Source: Acidobacteriota bacterium
GTDB taxonomy: Bacteria > Acidobacteriota > Terriglobia > Terriglobales > Acidobacteriaceae
Assembly: GCA_003225595.1 (NCBI GenBank)
Contig: QIAR01000219.1
Span: 1-29,062, forward strand
DNA: 29,062 bases
Direction: 5' to 3'
This document shows positions 8,091-15,652 of the stretch, one piece after another. The position numbers and the translations under genes were made by a program. The notes beneath the pieces were generated by a model. That model searched no databases, was not told the origin of the DNA, and saw only the letters and a list, made by a program, of their open reading frames with translations. Within the stretch, counting starts at the first letter, position 1, and every line of letters starts with the position of its first letter.

Positions 8091-9638
8091 TTACCTCCGC
8101 TTCTTCTTTTTTTGTTTGGTTCTCTTTCGCGTGTTCTTGGCGGATTTGCTCGCCGCCTTGTCCTGTCTTTTATGCCCTCTACCGGCTTTGACTGATTCCA
8201 TTTTGGGCGCCGCCTTGGGTGGAGGAGCCGCGGGAGGAGCAATTTCGCCCTTTCCTCTTTTCTTGCCCGCAGGAGCCGCTGTCGTGGCTACGGGCGCGTT
8301 TCCGGCAGCAGCTGCAGCTGCCTTTGCCCGGCCACGCTTGGGGGGCGGAGGTGGTGGCGGTGGAGGTGGCGCAAACGGCTTCAGAAATTTCAAGATCTCC
8401 GAACGCGAACGTAATTTGCCGTCCAGCAGCAGCATAAATACGTCATTTGCGATTTTCGGATACTCCGGCAATTGCGGCGTGATGCGCAGCTCGGCCATTT
8501 CAGGCAGCGGAACCTTTTGCTGCAGCTGCCGCCACTTGGTGAAGAAGTTCCTGATTTTCTGTATGACGGCCTGCTGGCGCGCCGTCACTGACAGGAACAG
8601 TACCATCTCGGGCCGTGCCTCCGATAATACTTTCCAGGTGCGGGATGGAGTGGCCGCTTCTTTCCCAGTCAACTTCTTGGCCAGTTGTTTGGCATTTTGT
8701 TCCAGGTCGCGCCAGGCTTCCACGAGATCTTTGCGCGGGATGAGCCTGCGCATATCCGCGATATCTTTGTCGCCGAGGCGCGTCGTCAGAAAATACAGCA
8801 CGGCTGGCGCCGGATCGGGCGAATAGCCAAGTTCGTTCATCTGCTGGCGCATCTTCATGAGCTGGGCTAGCCCCGCTGTGTCCACTTTGGCGGTGGTCCA
8901 GTGCGGGTTCAGCACCTTCAGCCAGTCTTCTTTTTCCAGCACACGCACAATATGCAGCGGGTCTTCTTCATAAGCCAATTGCTCGATCTCGTAACCGGTT
9001 GCCCTGGCGCTGATGTACTCGACATAGTTGTTTTCTTTCGCCGACTGGAAGCGCTGTTGCGTTCGCTCCTCCAGTGGCCAATGGAAGCGAGCAGCGAAGC
9101 GGCTGGCGCGGATCAGGCGCGAGGGATCCTCTACGAATGCGTAGTTATGCAGGACGCGGAGAAGCTTGGCTTCTATATCAGCCGCCCCATTGAACGGGTC
9201 CAGCAGCAGGCCGCGAGAACCAGGATTCAGTGATAGCGCCATGGCGTTGACCGTAAAATCGCGCCGGCGTAGATCTTCGATAATCGTGGCAGGCAAGATG
9301 AGAGGGTGCTTGCCCGCCTTCTCGTACCGCTCCGTGCGCGCCATGCTGATCTCTGCCCGCACGTTTCCCGGCAAAACCAGGTGTACAGACTTCAGATCGT
9401 CATCGGCATAGCCAATCTTGGCTCCGACGCGTTCCAAGTCCTTCTGTAAACGCAGCGGATTGCCCTGCACGGTGAAATCCAAATCGCGGATGGGCAAGCC
9501 GCTGATAATGTCACGGATAGCGCCGCCGGTGAGATAAACATTCATATTGGCGGCTCGGGCAACGTCCTGAACCAGAGTGACGGCTTTCTGCTGGTCCGGC
9601 GTCAGCCGGATTTCCATCGTGTAAATGTAATCGGCCAT
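8091..9638 (-). CDS. CCA tRNA nucleotidyltransferase / poly(A) polymerase family protein with basic tail
   Basis: Class II nucleotidyltransferase that adds CCA to tRNA or A residues to RNA 3' ends. Numbered from the ATG at 9638 (515 residues): LTGGAIRD (36-43) is the G-G-R/D motif, RDLDF carries the metal-binding D52 and D54, and RRRDFTVNAMAL and PSRLIRASRFAARF complete the head and neck. There is no HD phosphohydrolase domain. The C-terminus is unusual: a run of ten prolines at 424-433, then 82 residues rich in Lys, Ala and Pro ending RKRTKQKKKKRR, predicted to be disordered. E. coli PcnB also has a basic tail, but without this proline run. An in-frame GTG at 9680 would add 14 residues and has a GGAG at long spacing. 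The homologous region begins near MADYIYTMEIRL, so I chose 9638. CCA-adding versus poly(A) activity cannot be told from sequence. Confidence 0.88.
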   Translation of the reverse strand: MADYIYTMEIRLTPDQQKAVTLVQDVARAANMNVYLTGGAIRDIISGLPIRDLDFTVQGNPLRLQKDLERVGAKIGYADDDLKSVHLVLPGNVRAEISMARTERYEKAGKHPLILPATIIEDLRRRDFTVNAMALSLNPGSRGLLLDPFNGAADIEAKLLRVLHNYAFVEDPSRLIRASRFAARFHWPLEERTQQRFQSAKENNYVEYISARATGYEIEQLAYEEDPLHIVRVLEKEDWLKVLNPHWTTAKVDTAGLAQLMKMRQQMNELGYSPDPAPAVLYFLTTRLGDKDIADMRRLIPRKDLVEAWRDLEQNAKQLAKKLTGKEAATPSRTWKVLSEARPEMVLFLSVTARQQAVIQKIRNFFTKWRQLQQKVPLPEMAELRITPQLPEYPKIANDVFMLLLDGKLRSRSEILKFLKPFAPPPPPPPPPPKRGRAKAAAAAAGNAPVATTAAPAGKKRGKGEIAPPAAPPPKAAPKMESVKAGRGHKRQDKAASKSAKNTRKRTKQKKKKRR

Positions 9639-9878
9639 GCGTTTTCTAAGAGTTACGCCCCCTGGCCCGCGGAACCACACTTACCTACAGGATCTCCTCA
9701 GACACGCCTCTGGGGAAAACCAGTGGCCGGCACCTCGATGTAAGTTACTCTACCCATTAGGCTTAGAGTACATGAGATGGTTTGTGGCAAGCTACAGAAA
9801 ATAACACAACGTTTACATTTTGGCTACAGGGAACGCACGGATTCACTGTTTTCCAAGGAAAAGTGCGAGAATCCGAGA

Positions 9879-9898
9879 GGCGGGCTGGCCGAGCCGCC
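9879..9898 (+). promoter_or_regulatory. GC-rich hairpin upstream of the 9927 gene
   Basis: GGCGG pairs with CCGCC, with a bulged G and two further pairs around a GGCCG loop, ending 28 bases before the ATG at 9927. It could act on the 5' leader. The rest of the 9639-9926 gap shows no gene and no promoter I would defend on either strand. Confidence 0.25.
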
Positions 9899-9926
9899 AT
9901 TCTGACTTGGCTCTGAAGACGATCCC

Positions 9927-10403
9927 ATGCCCTCAACGCACAAGAAAGTAATCGTCCGAAAAATGGATCGGGACTCCGTTTCCGGTTACGTGGCTCCGGC
10001 CAACTTTGTGCATGAAGGCAAGCTGGAATTGCTGAACACCGCGGGCAACGTGGTTGGGATCGACCTAAAGGACATTAAGGGCGTCTACTTCGTGCGTGAG
10101 TTCAGCGATTCAGAATCACTCAATCGCAAGACCTTCACCAGTCGTCCGCGAACCGAGGGTCTGTGGGTGCGACTCAAATTCAAAGATAACGAAGTGCTTG
10201 AGGGCATGATGCCCAATGACCTCACCCAAGCCATTAGTGACGGATTCTTAATCAATCCCCCTGACCTGCGCTCGAACACGCAAAGGATTTTCGTCCCCCG
10301 CAGCGCATTGACTTCTCTCACTGTGCTCGCAGTGATTGGGGGCACACACCGGCGGCGTAAGGCCGCTGCCGATGTCAGGCAGGTGCCGTTGTTTGGCGAG
10401 TAG
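9927..10403 (+). CDS. Conserved-looking hypothetical cytosolic protein
   Basis: A 158-residue protein of unknown function. It has no signal peptide, membrane segment or cysteine cluster. Predicted beta-rich segments (KVIVRKMDRDSVSGYV; GKLELLNTAGNVVGIDLKDIKGVYFVREF; GLWVRLKFKDNEVLEGMMPN; RIFVPRSALTSLTVLAVIG) look like two related small beta-barrel halves, each pairing a strand with a promoter-like 'LKDIKGVYFV' or 'RSALTSLTVL' ending. The C-terminus is basic (THRRRKAAADVR). The ATG has only a weak GAAGACG upstream. The next gene starts 108 bases later on the same strand. Similar proteins may occur in other Acidobacteria, but I could not check and assign no function. Confidence 0.75.
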   Translation: MPSTHKKVIVRKMDRDSVSGYVAPANFVHEGKLELLNTAGNVVGIDLKDIKGVYFVREFSDSESLNRKTFTSRPRTEGLWVRLKFKDNEVLEGMMPNDLTQAISDGFLINPPDLRSNTQRIFVPRSALTSLTVLAVIGGTHRRRKAAADVRQVPLFGE

Positions 10404-10511
10404 GAAGCACGCCTCGATGCCGAAAATGTTCGACAATCCAGAGTCGTCGAACGGAAACTTTCACTGTGCCGCGTCTCTTTACGGACCCAGTTCACTGGAG
10501 AAATTAGCATC

Positions 10512-11225
10512 GTGAAGCCTTCCACACACCTGCTGAGGATCTTAGTTTTCTGCATGTTATGTGCGCCCCTCCCCGCGCAGCGTAAACCCAGCAATGGCAA
10601 CGTGGTGTTTCCCCCCGAGCGCGTACCCAATCTCGGGAAAGTCAAGCAACTGCTTAAGGACTATCACGATTGCAGATGCCGATGTGGCTGCTACGCCGCC
10701 GAGATGAACAAACAAGCACGTCGTGCAATGGCTTTCTTGGAACGTCGCGCAGCCGCTCGGCGACCCAGGGAGAAGCTTGCCATCGTGTTGGACATCGATG
10801 AGACGGCGCTTTCCACCTACCAGTTTCGCGAAACGACCGACCTAGGTTACATCCCAAGTCTATTCGATCAGTGGGTGCGGGCGGCTCAGGCCCCTGCGAT
10901 CGAAAGCACGTTGCGACTATTTCAGAAAGCACGACAGCTGCAGGTGGCCGTCTTCTTCATCAGCGCACGACGAGAGGCCCTGAGGGCGGCAACGCAGCAG
11001 AACCTTCAAACACAAGGATATGCCGGTTGGTCTGGATTGGTGCTGCGACCGATGGAGGACAACAGCAGGAGTATCGCAGAGTTCAAATCATCGGCGCGCC
11101 AGGGCATAGCCGATCAGGGATATCGAATCATCGTCAATGTAGGCGACCAAGTTAGCGACTTAAGCGGAGAGCCTGCAGCAGAACTGTCAGTCAAGCTGCC
11201 GAATCCCTTCTACTTCATCCCATAA
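10512..11225 (+). CDS. Exported HAD-family acid phosphatase (class B / lipoprotein e(P4)-like)
   Basis: A 237-residue secreted HAD phosphatase, probably hydrolysing phosphomonoesters such as nucleotides in the periplasm. The GTG at 10512 has GGAG eleven bases upstream and opens a Sec signal peptide (MKPSTHLLRILVFCMLCAPLPA, likely cut before Q23). The HAD motifs are all present: nucleophile DIDET at 94-98 (D94, D96), FFISARRE with S151, K192, and acidic motif GDQVSD at 211-216. There is no proper lipobox, so it is not obviously a lipoprotein. An odd CxCxCxC cluster (C54, C56, C58, C60) sits just before the catalytic domain in a helix region that in relatives I recall lacks these cysteines. Substrate is not determinable. 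Confidence 0.88.
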   Translation: MKPSTHLLRILVFCMLCAPLPAQRKPSNGNVVFPPERVPNLGKVKQLLKDYHDCRCRCGCYAAEMNKQARRAMAFLERRAAARRPREKLAIVLDIDETALSTYQFRETTDLGYIPSLFDQWVRAAQAPAIESTLRLFQKARQLQVAVFFISARREALRAATQQNLQTQGYAGWSGLVLRPMEDNSRSIAEFKSSARQGIADQGYRIIVNVGDQVSDLSGEPAAELSVKLPNPFYFIP

Positions 11226-11254
11226 GGTCTAAGCACCACGCATCCCGCCTCCTT

Positions 11255-11260
11255 TACAAT
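11255..11260 (+). promoter_or_regulatory. Possible -10 box for lpxD
   Basis: TACAAT (five of six matches) ends 28 bases before the lpxD ATG, in the 63-base gap after the phosphatase stop. No clear -35 is seen. Confidence 0.25.
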
Positions 11261-11288
11261 CACGCTCTGACCTTAGCGGACTACGCCT

Positions 11289-12287
11289 ATGAAACTTGCA
11301 CAAATTACCGCTGCTCTCAGCGCACGCCTGGAAAACGGTTCGCCCGACACAGAAATCACGGGCGTCGCCAGAATAGAAGAAGCTAACGCCGGCCAGATCA
11401 CGTTCGTGGCGAACCGGAAGTATGCTGCAGCGGCCAAGACTACGCGTGCTTCCGCCGTGATCGTTGCCGAGGACTTCCCTGCTATCGCAACGCCTACCTT
11501 GCGGTCGAGGAATCCCTATCTGGCTTTTGCTCGAGCTGTCGAACTTTTTTATCAGCCGCCAAAGTATGTGCCGGGCGTGCATCCGACGGCGGTAATTCAT
11601 CCCTCGGCGAAGATCGGGGAGAACGCGCACATCGGGCCTTACGTCGTCATCGGCGAAAATGTCTCGATCGGCAGAAATGCTGTTCTACTGGCACATGTTG
11701 TCATCTATCGTGACGCAACCATCGGCCATAACTTCTTCGCTCACGCACATGCTGTCGTCCGCGAGCACTGTCGCCTGGCAGACGATATCGTGCTGCAGAA
11801 CGGGGCTGTAATTGGCGCCGATGGGTTCGGGTTCGCCAAAGACGACTCTGGCCACTGGTACAAAATCGTGCAGTCAGGGCCGGCCGTTCTCGAAGACAAG
11901 GTTGAGGTGCAGGCCAATGCCTGCGTAGACCGCGCCAGCGTAGGTGAAACGCACATCGCGCGTGGTACGAAAATTGATAATCTAGTGCAGGTCGGACACG
12001 GCTCTCGAGTCGGCGAGGACACTCTGCTTTGCGCACAGGTAGGTCTTGCCGGTTCTACCGAGGTCGGGAATAACGTCATTCTCGCGGGTCAGGTCGGGGT
12101 TGCCGGACACTGCAAAATCGGTGATGGGGCTGTTGCCACGGCGCAGAGCGGTATTCCCAACAATGTGGAGGCGGGTGCCGTGGTTAGCGGCTATCCCGCG
12201 ATCGACAATAAGCTGTGGCTGCGCTGCTCGGCGGTGTTCAATAAATTGCCGGAGATTGCGAAGGCTGTAAGCAGTATTCGCAAATGA
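11289..12287 (+). CDS. lpxD: UDP-3-O-acylglucosamine N-acyltransferase
   Basis: LpxD adds the N-linked hydroxyacyl chain from acyl-ACP to UDP-3-O-acylglucosamine, the third step of lipid A synthesis, so the cell makes lipid A and is diderm. The 332 residues consist of an N-terminal uridine-binding domain (about 1-95, with GVARIEEANAGQITFVANRKY), a long left-handed parallel beta-helix of hexapeptide repeats (about 97-310, starting VHPTAVIHPSAKIGENAHIG) and a C-terminal helix. The catalytic base is H237 in NLVQVGH, matching E. coli H239. GADGFGFA at 176-183 and YKIVQSG are the usual signature. It stands alone, without the bamA, fabZ, lpxA or lpxB neighbours common in Proteobacteria. It converges with plsC across a 112-base gap in which I see no strong terminator. 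Confidence 0.96.
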   Translation: MKLAQITAALSARLENGSPDTEITGVARIEEANAGQITFVANRKYAAAAKTTRASAVIVAEDFPAIATPTLRSRNPYLAFARAVELFYQPPKYVPGVHPTAVIHPSAKIGENAHIGPYVVIGENVSIGRNAVLLAHVVIYRDATIGHNFFAHAHAVVREHCRLADDIVLQNGAVIGADGFGFAKDDSGHWYKIVQSGPAVLEDKVEVQANACVDRASVGETHIARGTKIDNLVQVGHGSRVGEDTLLCAQVGLAGSTEVGNNVILAGQVGVAGHCKIGDGAVATAQSGIPNNVEAGAVVSGYPAIDNKLWLRCSAVFNKLPEIAKAVSSIRK

Positions 12288-12399
12288 CCGCAACATTCCC
12301 GGTCTGCGTGGATGGCTGTTCTTTTTTACGTCGCGAGGATGCGGCCATAGGCATAGGAGGTGTGCCAGGGTGCGTGCTTGTTGCAAGAATGAGATTAGC

Positions 12400-13182
12400 T
12401 TAGCCGCGGTATTTCGCCAGTAAACCACTGTTAATCGCCGCACGTACCTTCGCCATCAAGCACTCGCGGCTGCCGAAGTCTTTCGGCTCGATTGGTTCGT
12501 GAAAAATAATTGTCACAGTTCCCGGTCGGATCGAGAATCTTCGCTTCGGCATCACCTCCTGCGTGCCAACAATCGTCACCGGCACCACCGGCACGCCGGA
12601 TTCCATCGCCAGATAAAACGGTCCCTTCTTGAAAGGCAGTAGCTTTCCGTCGAAGGAGCGGTGGCCTTCGACATAGATCGTCATGTTAATGCCCTTTCGG
12701 ATCACTTCCGCGGCAGCGCGTACCGCGGCGATGCCTGCCTCCCGGTTCCCGCGGTCCACAGGAACGAGCGAGCCCAGTCGCATGGTCTTTCCCAAAATCG
12801 GGTAATCGAAAAGCTCCTTCTTTGCCATGACTGAAGTCCGGCGGGGAATCAGCGGCAGCAGAATCGGCGGATCCAGGTTGGAAACATGATTGGACATGAA
12901 AATATACGTCCGGTCTGGATCCAGCCGCTCTATCCCGACCGTCTGCACATCGACGCCAGCCAGGCGCACACCCGTCCATGCGCCCCACATGCCCATGCGA
13001 TACAAAAAAGTTATTTTACCGGTGAGGAAGGTCCACGGAAAACCGAGCAGCGCGGCAACGGGAAGCGCAGCAGCCCAGAAAGCCAGCATGAGGATGGTGC
13101 GGATCACGGGCGCGCGTCTCCGGACACGTGGGATTTGCATGTGAGCCAGGCGGTAGATCCGGTCTTCAACATAATGCTGCAT
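12400..13182 (-). CDS. plsC: 1-acyl-sn-glycerol-3-phosphate acyltransferase (PlsC-like)
   Basis: Membrane acyltransferase of the PlsC family that makes phosphatidic acid from lysophosphatidic acid. A hydrophobic N-terminal segment (TILMLAFWAAALPVAALLGFPW) anchors it. The catalytic NHxxxxD motif is present as SNHVSNLDPP, followed by YVEGHRSFDGKLLPFKKG (glycerol-phosphate site) and GVPVVPVTIVG. It is the last gene of the large directon, starting seven bases after the mpl stop. The frame is open to a GTG at 13224 that would overlap mpl, and another ATG lies at 13140. None has a clear ribosome binding site, so 13182 (260 residues) is a compromise. Some relatives acylate other lipids, so the exact acceptor is inferred. 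Confidence 0.9.
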   Translation of the reverse strand: MQHYVEDRIYRLAHMQIPRVRRRAPVIRTILMLAFWAAALPVAALLGFPWTFLTGKITFLYRMGMWGAWTGVRLAGVDVQTVGIERLDPDRTYIFMSNHVSNLDPPILLPLIPRRTSVMAKKELFDYPILGKTMRLGSLVPVDRGNREAGIAAVRAAAEVIRKGINMTIYVEGHRSFDGKLLPFKKGPFYLAMESGVPVVPVTIVGTQEVMPKRRFSIRPGTVTIIFHEPIEPKDFGSRECLMAKVRAAINSGLLAKYRG

Positions 13183-13189
13183 GTGGGCA

Positions 13190-14656
13190 TCATGCTTTGG
13201 CAGGCACAGCGATTGGATTCTCACCCGAACTGTTTGTTGATGAACCCCCGGCCAGCGCTTTCAGCCGCTGCGGCAGCTTCTCGTAGATCCCCCCAAAGCC
13301 GCCGTTAGAAAGAATTGCGATCACGTCGCCTGGACGCATTTCCGGGGCAACCATCTGCACGATGGAATCCACGTCGGATATGACGCGCGCGCGGCGTCCG
13401 TGCCTTTCGACCTGGGTTGCAACGGCGGCGAGGTCTAGCCGCTCATTCTCCGGAATTGCGTCGGACTTGAAGATGCCCGCAACTACGACTTCATCCGCCA
13501 GAGCGAGGCTTGCGGCTAACTCGTTCTGCAGCACATTGCGCCGCATAGTATTCGATCGTGGCTCCAAAATTGCCCAGAGGCGGGCGTCAGGATATCGCGA
13601 GCGGAGCGCACTCAACGTGCCAGTGATCGCCGTGGGATGGTGCGCGAAGTCGTCAATGATCGTGATGCCGTTCACTTGCGCCTTCACCTCTAAACGGCGC
13701 CTCACACTCTTGAACGTCTTCAGCGCGGCGCCAATCTCATCTTTGGAGATGCCATAGCCCCCAGCCATTGCAGCCGCTGCCGTGGCGTTCCACACGTTGT
13801 ATTCACCCGCCAGAGAGAATTCGAATTCAGCCCAAGGCTCGCCATCGCGTAGCACCGACCAACGGGTTCGCGAAGCTTCCAGACTCAGATCAGTAACGCG
13901 CCAAGCGGCTTTCAGGCTGGAGCCATAGCGCTCCACAGGACAGAACGCCTGACTCACACAGTGCTCGATGCTCTCGCCATGTTCGAAAGCCACAATGCGC
14001 CCCCGACGCGGCACCAGGTTTACCAGTCGCCTGAATGCGATTTCTACAGCCTCCAGATCCTTGTAAATATCGGCGTGATCAAATTCGACAGAGGTGAGAA
14101 TGATCGAATCTGGAAAGTAGTGCAAGAATTTAGGGCCTTTATCAAAGAAAGCCGTATCGTACTCGTCGCCTTCGAGAATGAAGTACTTGCCCTGACCCAG
14201 CGCGAAGCTGCTGCCGAAGTTCTCAGCAATACCGCCGATTAGAAACGAGGGCTGGTGTCCCGCGGTATGGAAGATCCAGGCCAGCATCGAAGTCGTCGTC
14301 GTCTTGCCGTGAGTCCCCGCAATAACGAGCACTTCTTTACCGCGCAAAAACTCATCGTGGAGGATCTGCGGAAGTGAACAGAATGGAATGTGTTCATCGA
14401 GAACATACTCAAGTTCTACATTGCCGCGTGAAATGGCATTTCCGACGACCACCAGATCAGGCCGCGGGCTGAGGTTCTTAGAACTGAAAGGTTGTGCCAC
14501 CGGAATTCCCAGATCCTCGAGGAAGTTCGACATGGGGGGATACGCCGCGGCATCCGAGCCCGTCACCCGGTAACCGCGTTGTTTGAGCATGCCGGCAAGC
14601 GAGGCCATGGCCGTGCCGCAGATCCCGATGAGGTGAATCTGTTTCTTCTCTGTCAT
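13190..14656 (-). CDS. mpl: UDP-N-acetylmuramate:L-alanyl-gamma-D-glutamyl-meso-diaminopimelate ligase
   Basis: Mpl recycles murein tripeptide by ligating it to UDP-MurNAc in the cytoplasm, bypassing MurC, MurD and MurE. The 488 residues follow the Mur ligase plan: N-terminal Rossmann domain (QIHLIGICGTAMASLAGMLKQRGYRVTGSD), central ATPase with the P-loop GTHGKTTTTS at 114-123, EGDEYDTAFFDKGPKF (the Mpl-type version of the metal/substrate motif), HHPTAI, and a C-terminal domain with LEPRSNTMRRN. EGDEYDTAFFD and GICGTAMA separate it from MurC. The ATG overlaps the ldcA stop as ATGA. ldcA supplies its substrate, so the pair forms a coherent recycling unit. A short Ser/Gly C-terminal tail adds about 20 residues. 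Confidence 0.95.
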   Translation of the reverse strand: MTEKKQIHLIGICGTAMASLAGMLKQRGYRVTGSDAAAYPPMSNFLEDLGIPVAQPFSSKNLSPRPDLVVVGNAISRGNVELEYVLDEHIPFCSLPQILHDEFLRGKEVLVIAGTHGKTTTTSMLAWIFHTAGHQPSFLIGGIAENFGSSFALGQGKYFILEGDEYDTAFFDKGPKFLHYFPDSIILTSVEFDHADIYKDLEAVEIAFRRLVNLVPRRGRIVAFEHGESIEHCVSQAFCPVERYGSSLKAAWRVTDLSLEASRTRWSVLRDGEPWAEFEFSLAGEYNVWNATAAAAMAGGYGISKDEIGAALKTFKSVRRRLEVKAQVNGITIIDDFAHHPTAITGTLSALRSRYPDARLWAILEPRSNTMRRNVLQNELAASLALADEVVVAGIFKSDAIPENERLDLAAVATQVERHGRRARVISDVDSIVQMVAPEMRPGDVIAILSNGGFGGIYEKLPQRLKALAGGSSTNSSGENPIAVPAKA

Positions 14657-15639
14657 GATCTCAAGGTGGCCGACGAAACTGCTGCCGGGGCTGTAGCTGC
14701 TTCCAGAAATTTCAAGCTAACGGCGTCCCCGCTTACCTGCAAATCCGCTTTTACACCAATTGGCAGGGTAATGTTCTTGCGCGAGACGTGTCCCGAGCGC
14801 AAACCAAAGGCTACCGGCACTCCCAGGCTGCCGACCACTCGTAGAATGACTTCCTGGAGGGTATACCCCTGGTCTTTGTGCTGGGTGCAGTCCACCATCT
14901 CGCCGAAGATGATCCCACGCACGTCGGCGAACTTCCCTGCGAGTTTCAACTGCATCAGCATACGATCAATTTGAAAAGGCTTGCAGGCGACGTCCTCGAG
15001 AAAGAGAATCGTACCCGCCGTGCAGATCTCGTACGGTGTACCCAACGAGGCCGCCAGCATCGATAAACAGCCACCGTATAGAACACCCTGGGCTCGGCCC
15101 TCAACTAGAGGTTCTACTCCCGAATCGGAGCCGAGATCGAGATGCCATTCGGACACGCCCGTCAGCGCTGCCTCCCAGGAATGCCCGTCTACGCCATCCG
15201 GCAACACGAAATCTTTGGTCACCATCGGCCCGTGAAAGGTGACAAACCCTGCGGAATCCGAAAAGTAGGTCAGCAGCGTCGTAACATCGCTGTAACCCAC
15301 GAAAATCTTGGGACGGGAGACAATCTTGGTTTGATTAAGGGCTTCCAGAAGATAGTTGGTCCCATATCCGCCGCGCGCGCATAAAACCGCCCGCACCTCA
15401 TCCCGAGTGAACATTTCTTCCAACTCGCGCGCTCGCCGCTCGACTGATCCGGCGAAATAAAGATCCTGGTCGAGAATGGAATCGAAGTAGAAGGGGTTAT
15501 AGCCCAACTGCCGCAGCGAGGCGCAACCCCTTTCCAACAGATCACGCTGGATATTGCTGGCTGGAGAGATGATGCCAACTGTGTCTCCCACACGGAGCGC
15601 GGGTACCTTGATGCGCGGGCTCTGGGGGCTGTTGGGCAT
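14653..15639 (-). CDS. ldcA: Murein tetrapeptide LD-carboxypeptidase (peptidase S66)
   Basis: Cytoplasmic serine peptidase that removes the terminal D-Ala from murein tetrapeptide, giving the tripeptide used by Mpl. From the ATG at 15639 it has 328 residues. The catalytic triad expected for S66 is visible: S117 in GYSDVT, E215 in LFLEDV and H284 in GLRSGH, in nearly the same positions as the Pseudomonas enzyme (S115, E217, H285). Other family motifs are VGIISPAS near the start, CARGGYGTNYLLEAL (88-102), VTFHGPM and FQIDRMLMQL. The frame is open upstream to 15804 but that extension overlaps dapF and has no homology. The stop overlaps the mpl start (ATGA), and dapF ends 13 bases upstream. Confidence 0.95.
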   Translation of the reverse strand: MPNSPQSPRIKVPALRVGDTVGIISPASNIQRDLLERGCASLRQLGYNPFYFDSILDQDLYFAGSVERRARELEEMFTRDEVRAVLCARGGYGTNYLLEALNQTKIVSRPKIFVGYSDVTTLLTYFSDSAGFVTFHGPMVTKDFVLPDGVDGHSWEAALTGVSEWHLDLGSDSGVEPLVEGRAQGVLYGGCLSMLAASLGTPYEICTAGTILFLEDVACKPFQIDRMLMQLKLAGKFADVRGIIFGEMVDCTQHKDQGYTLQEVILRVVGSLGVPVAFGLRSGHVSRKNITLPIGVKADLQVSGDAVSLKFLEAATAPAAVSSATLRS

Positions 15640-15652
15640 CCGTAATCCAATG

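Noticed and set aside
8341..8373. G-rich stretch as a possible G-quadruplex or microsatellite
   Set aside because: It is the complement of the proline codons; the codons are mixed and the unit is not a clean repeat.
8116..8826. 236-residue open frame antisense to the nucleotidyltransferase tail
   Set aside because: Mirrors the polyproline/Ala-Lys region as Gly/Ala runs; composition is explained by the opposite strand.
12288..12399. Bidirectional terminator between lpxD and plsC
   Set aside because: A T-run (12321-12326) exists but no adequate stem precedes it on either strand.
13182..13224. GTG at 13224 as plsC start
   Set aside because: Would overlap mpl by 35 bases and add residues without homology; kept only as an alternative.
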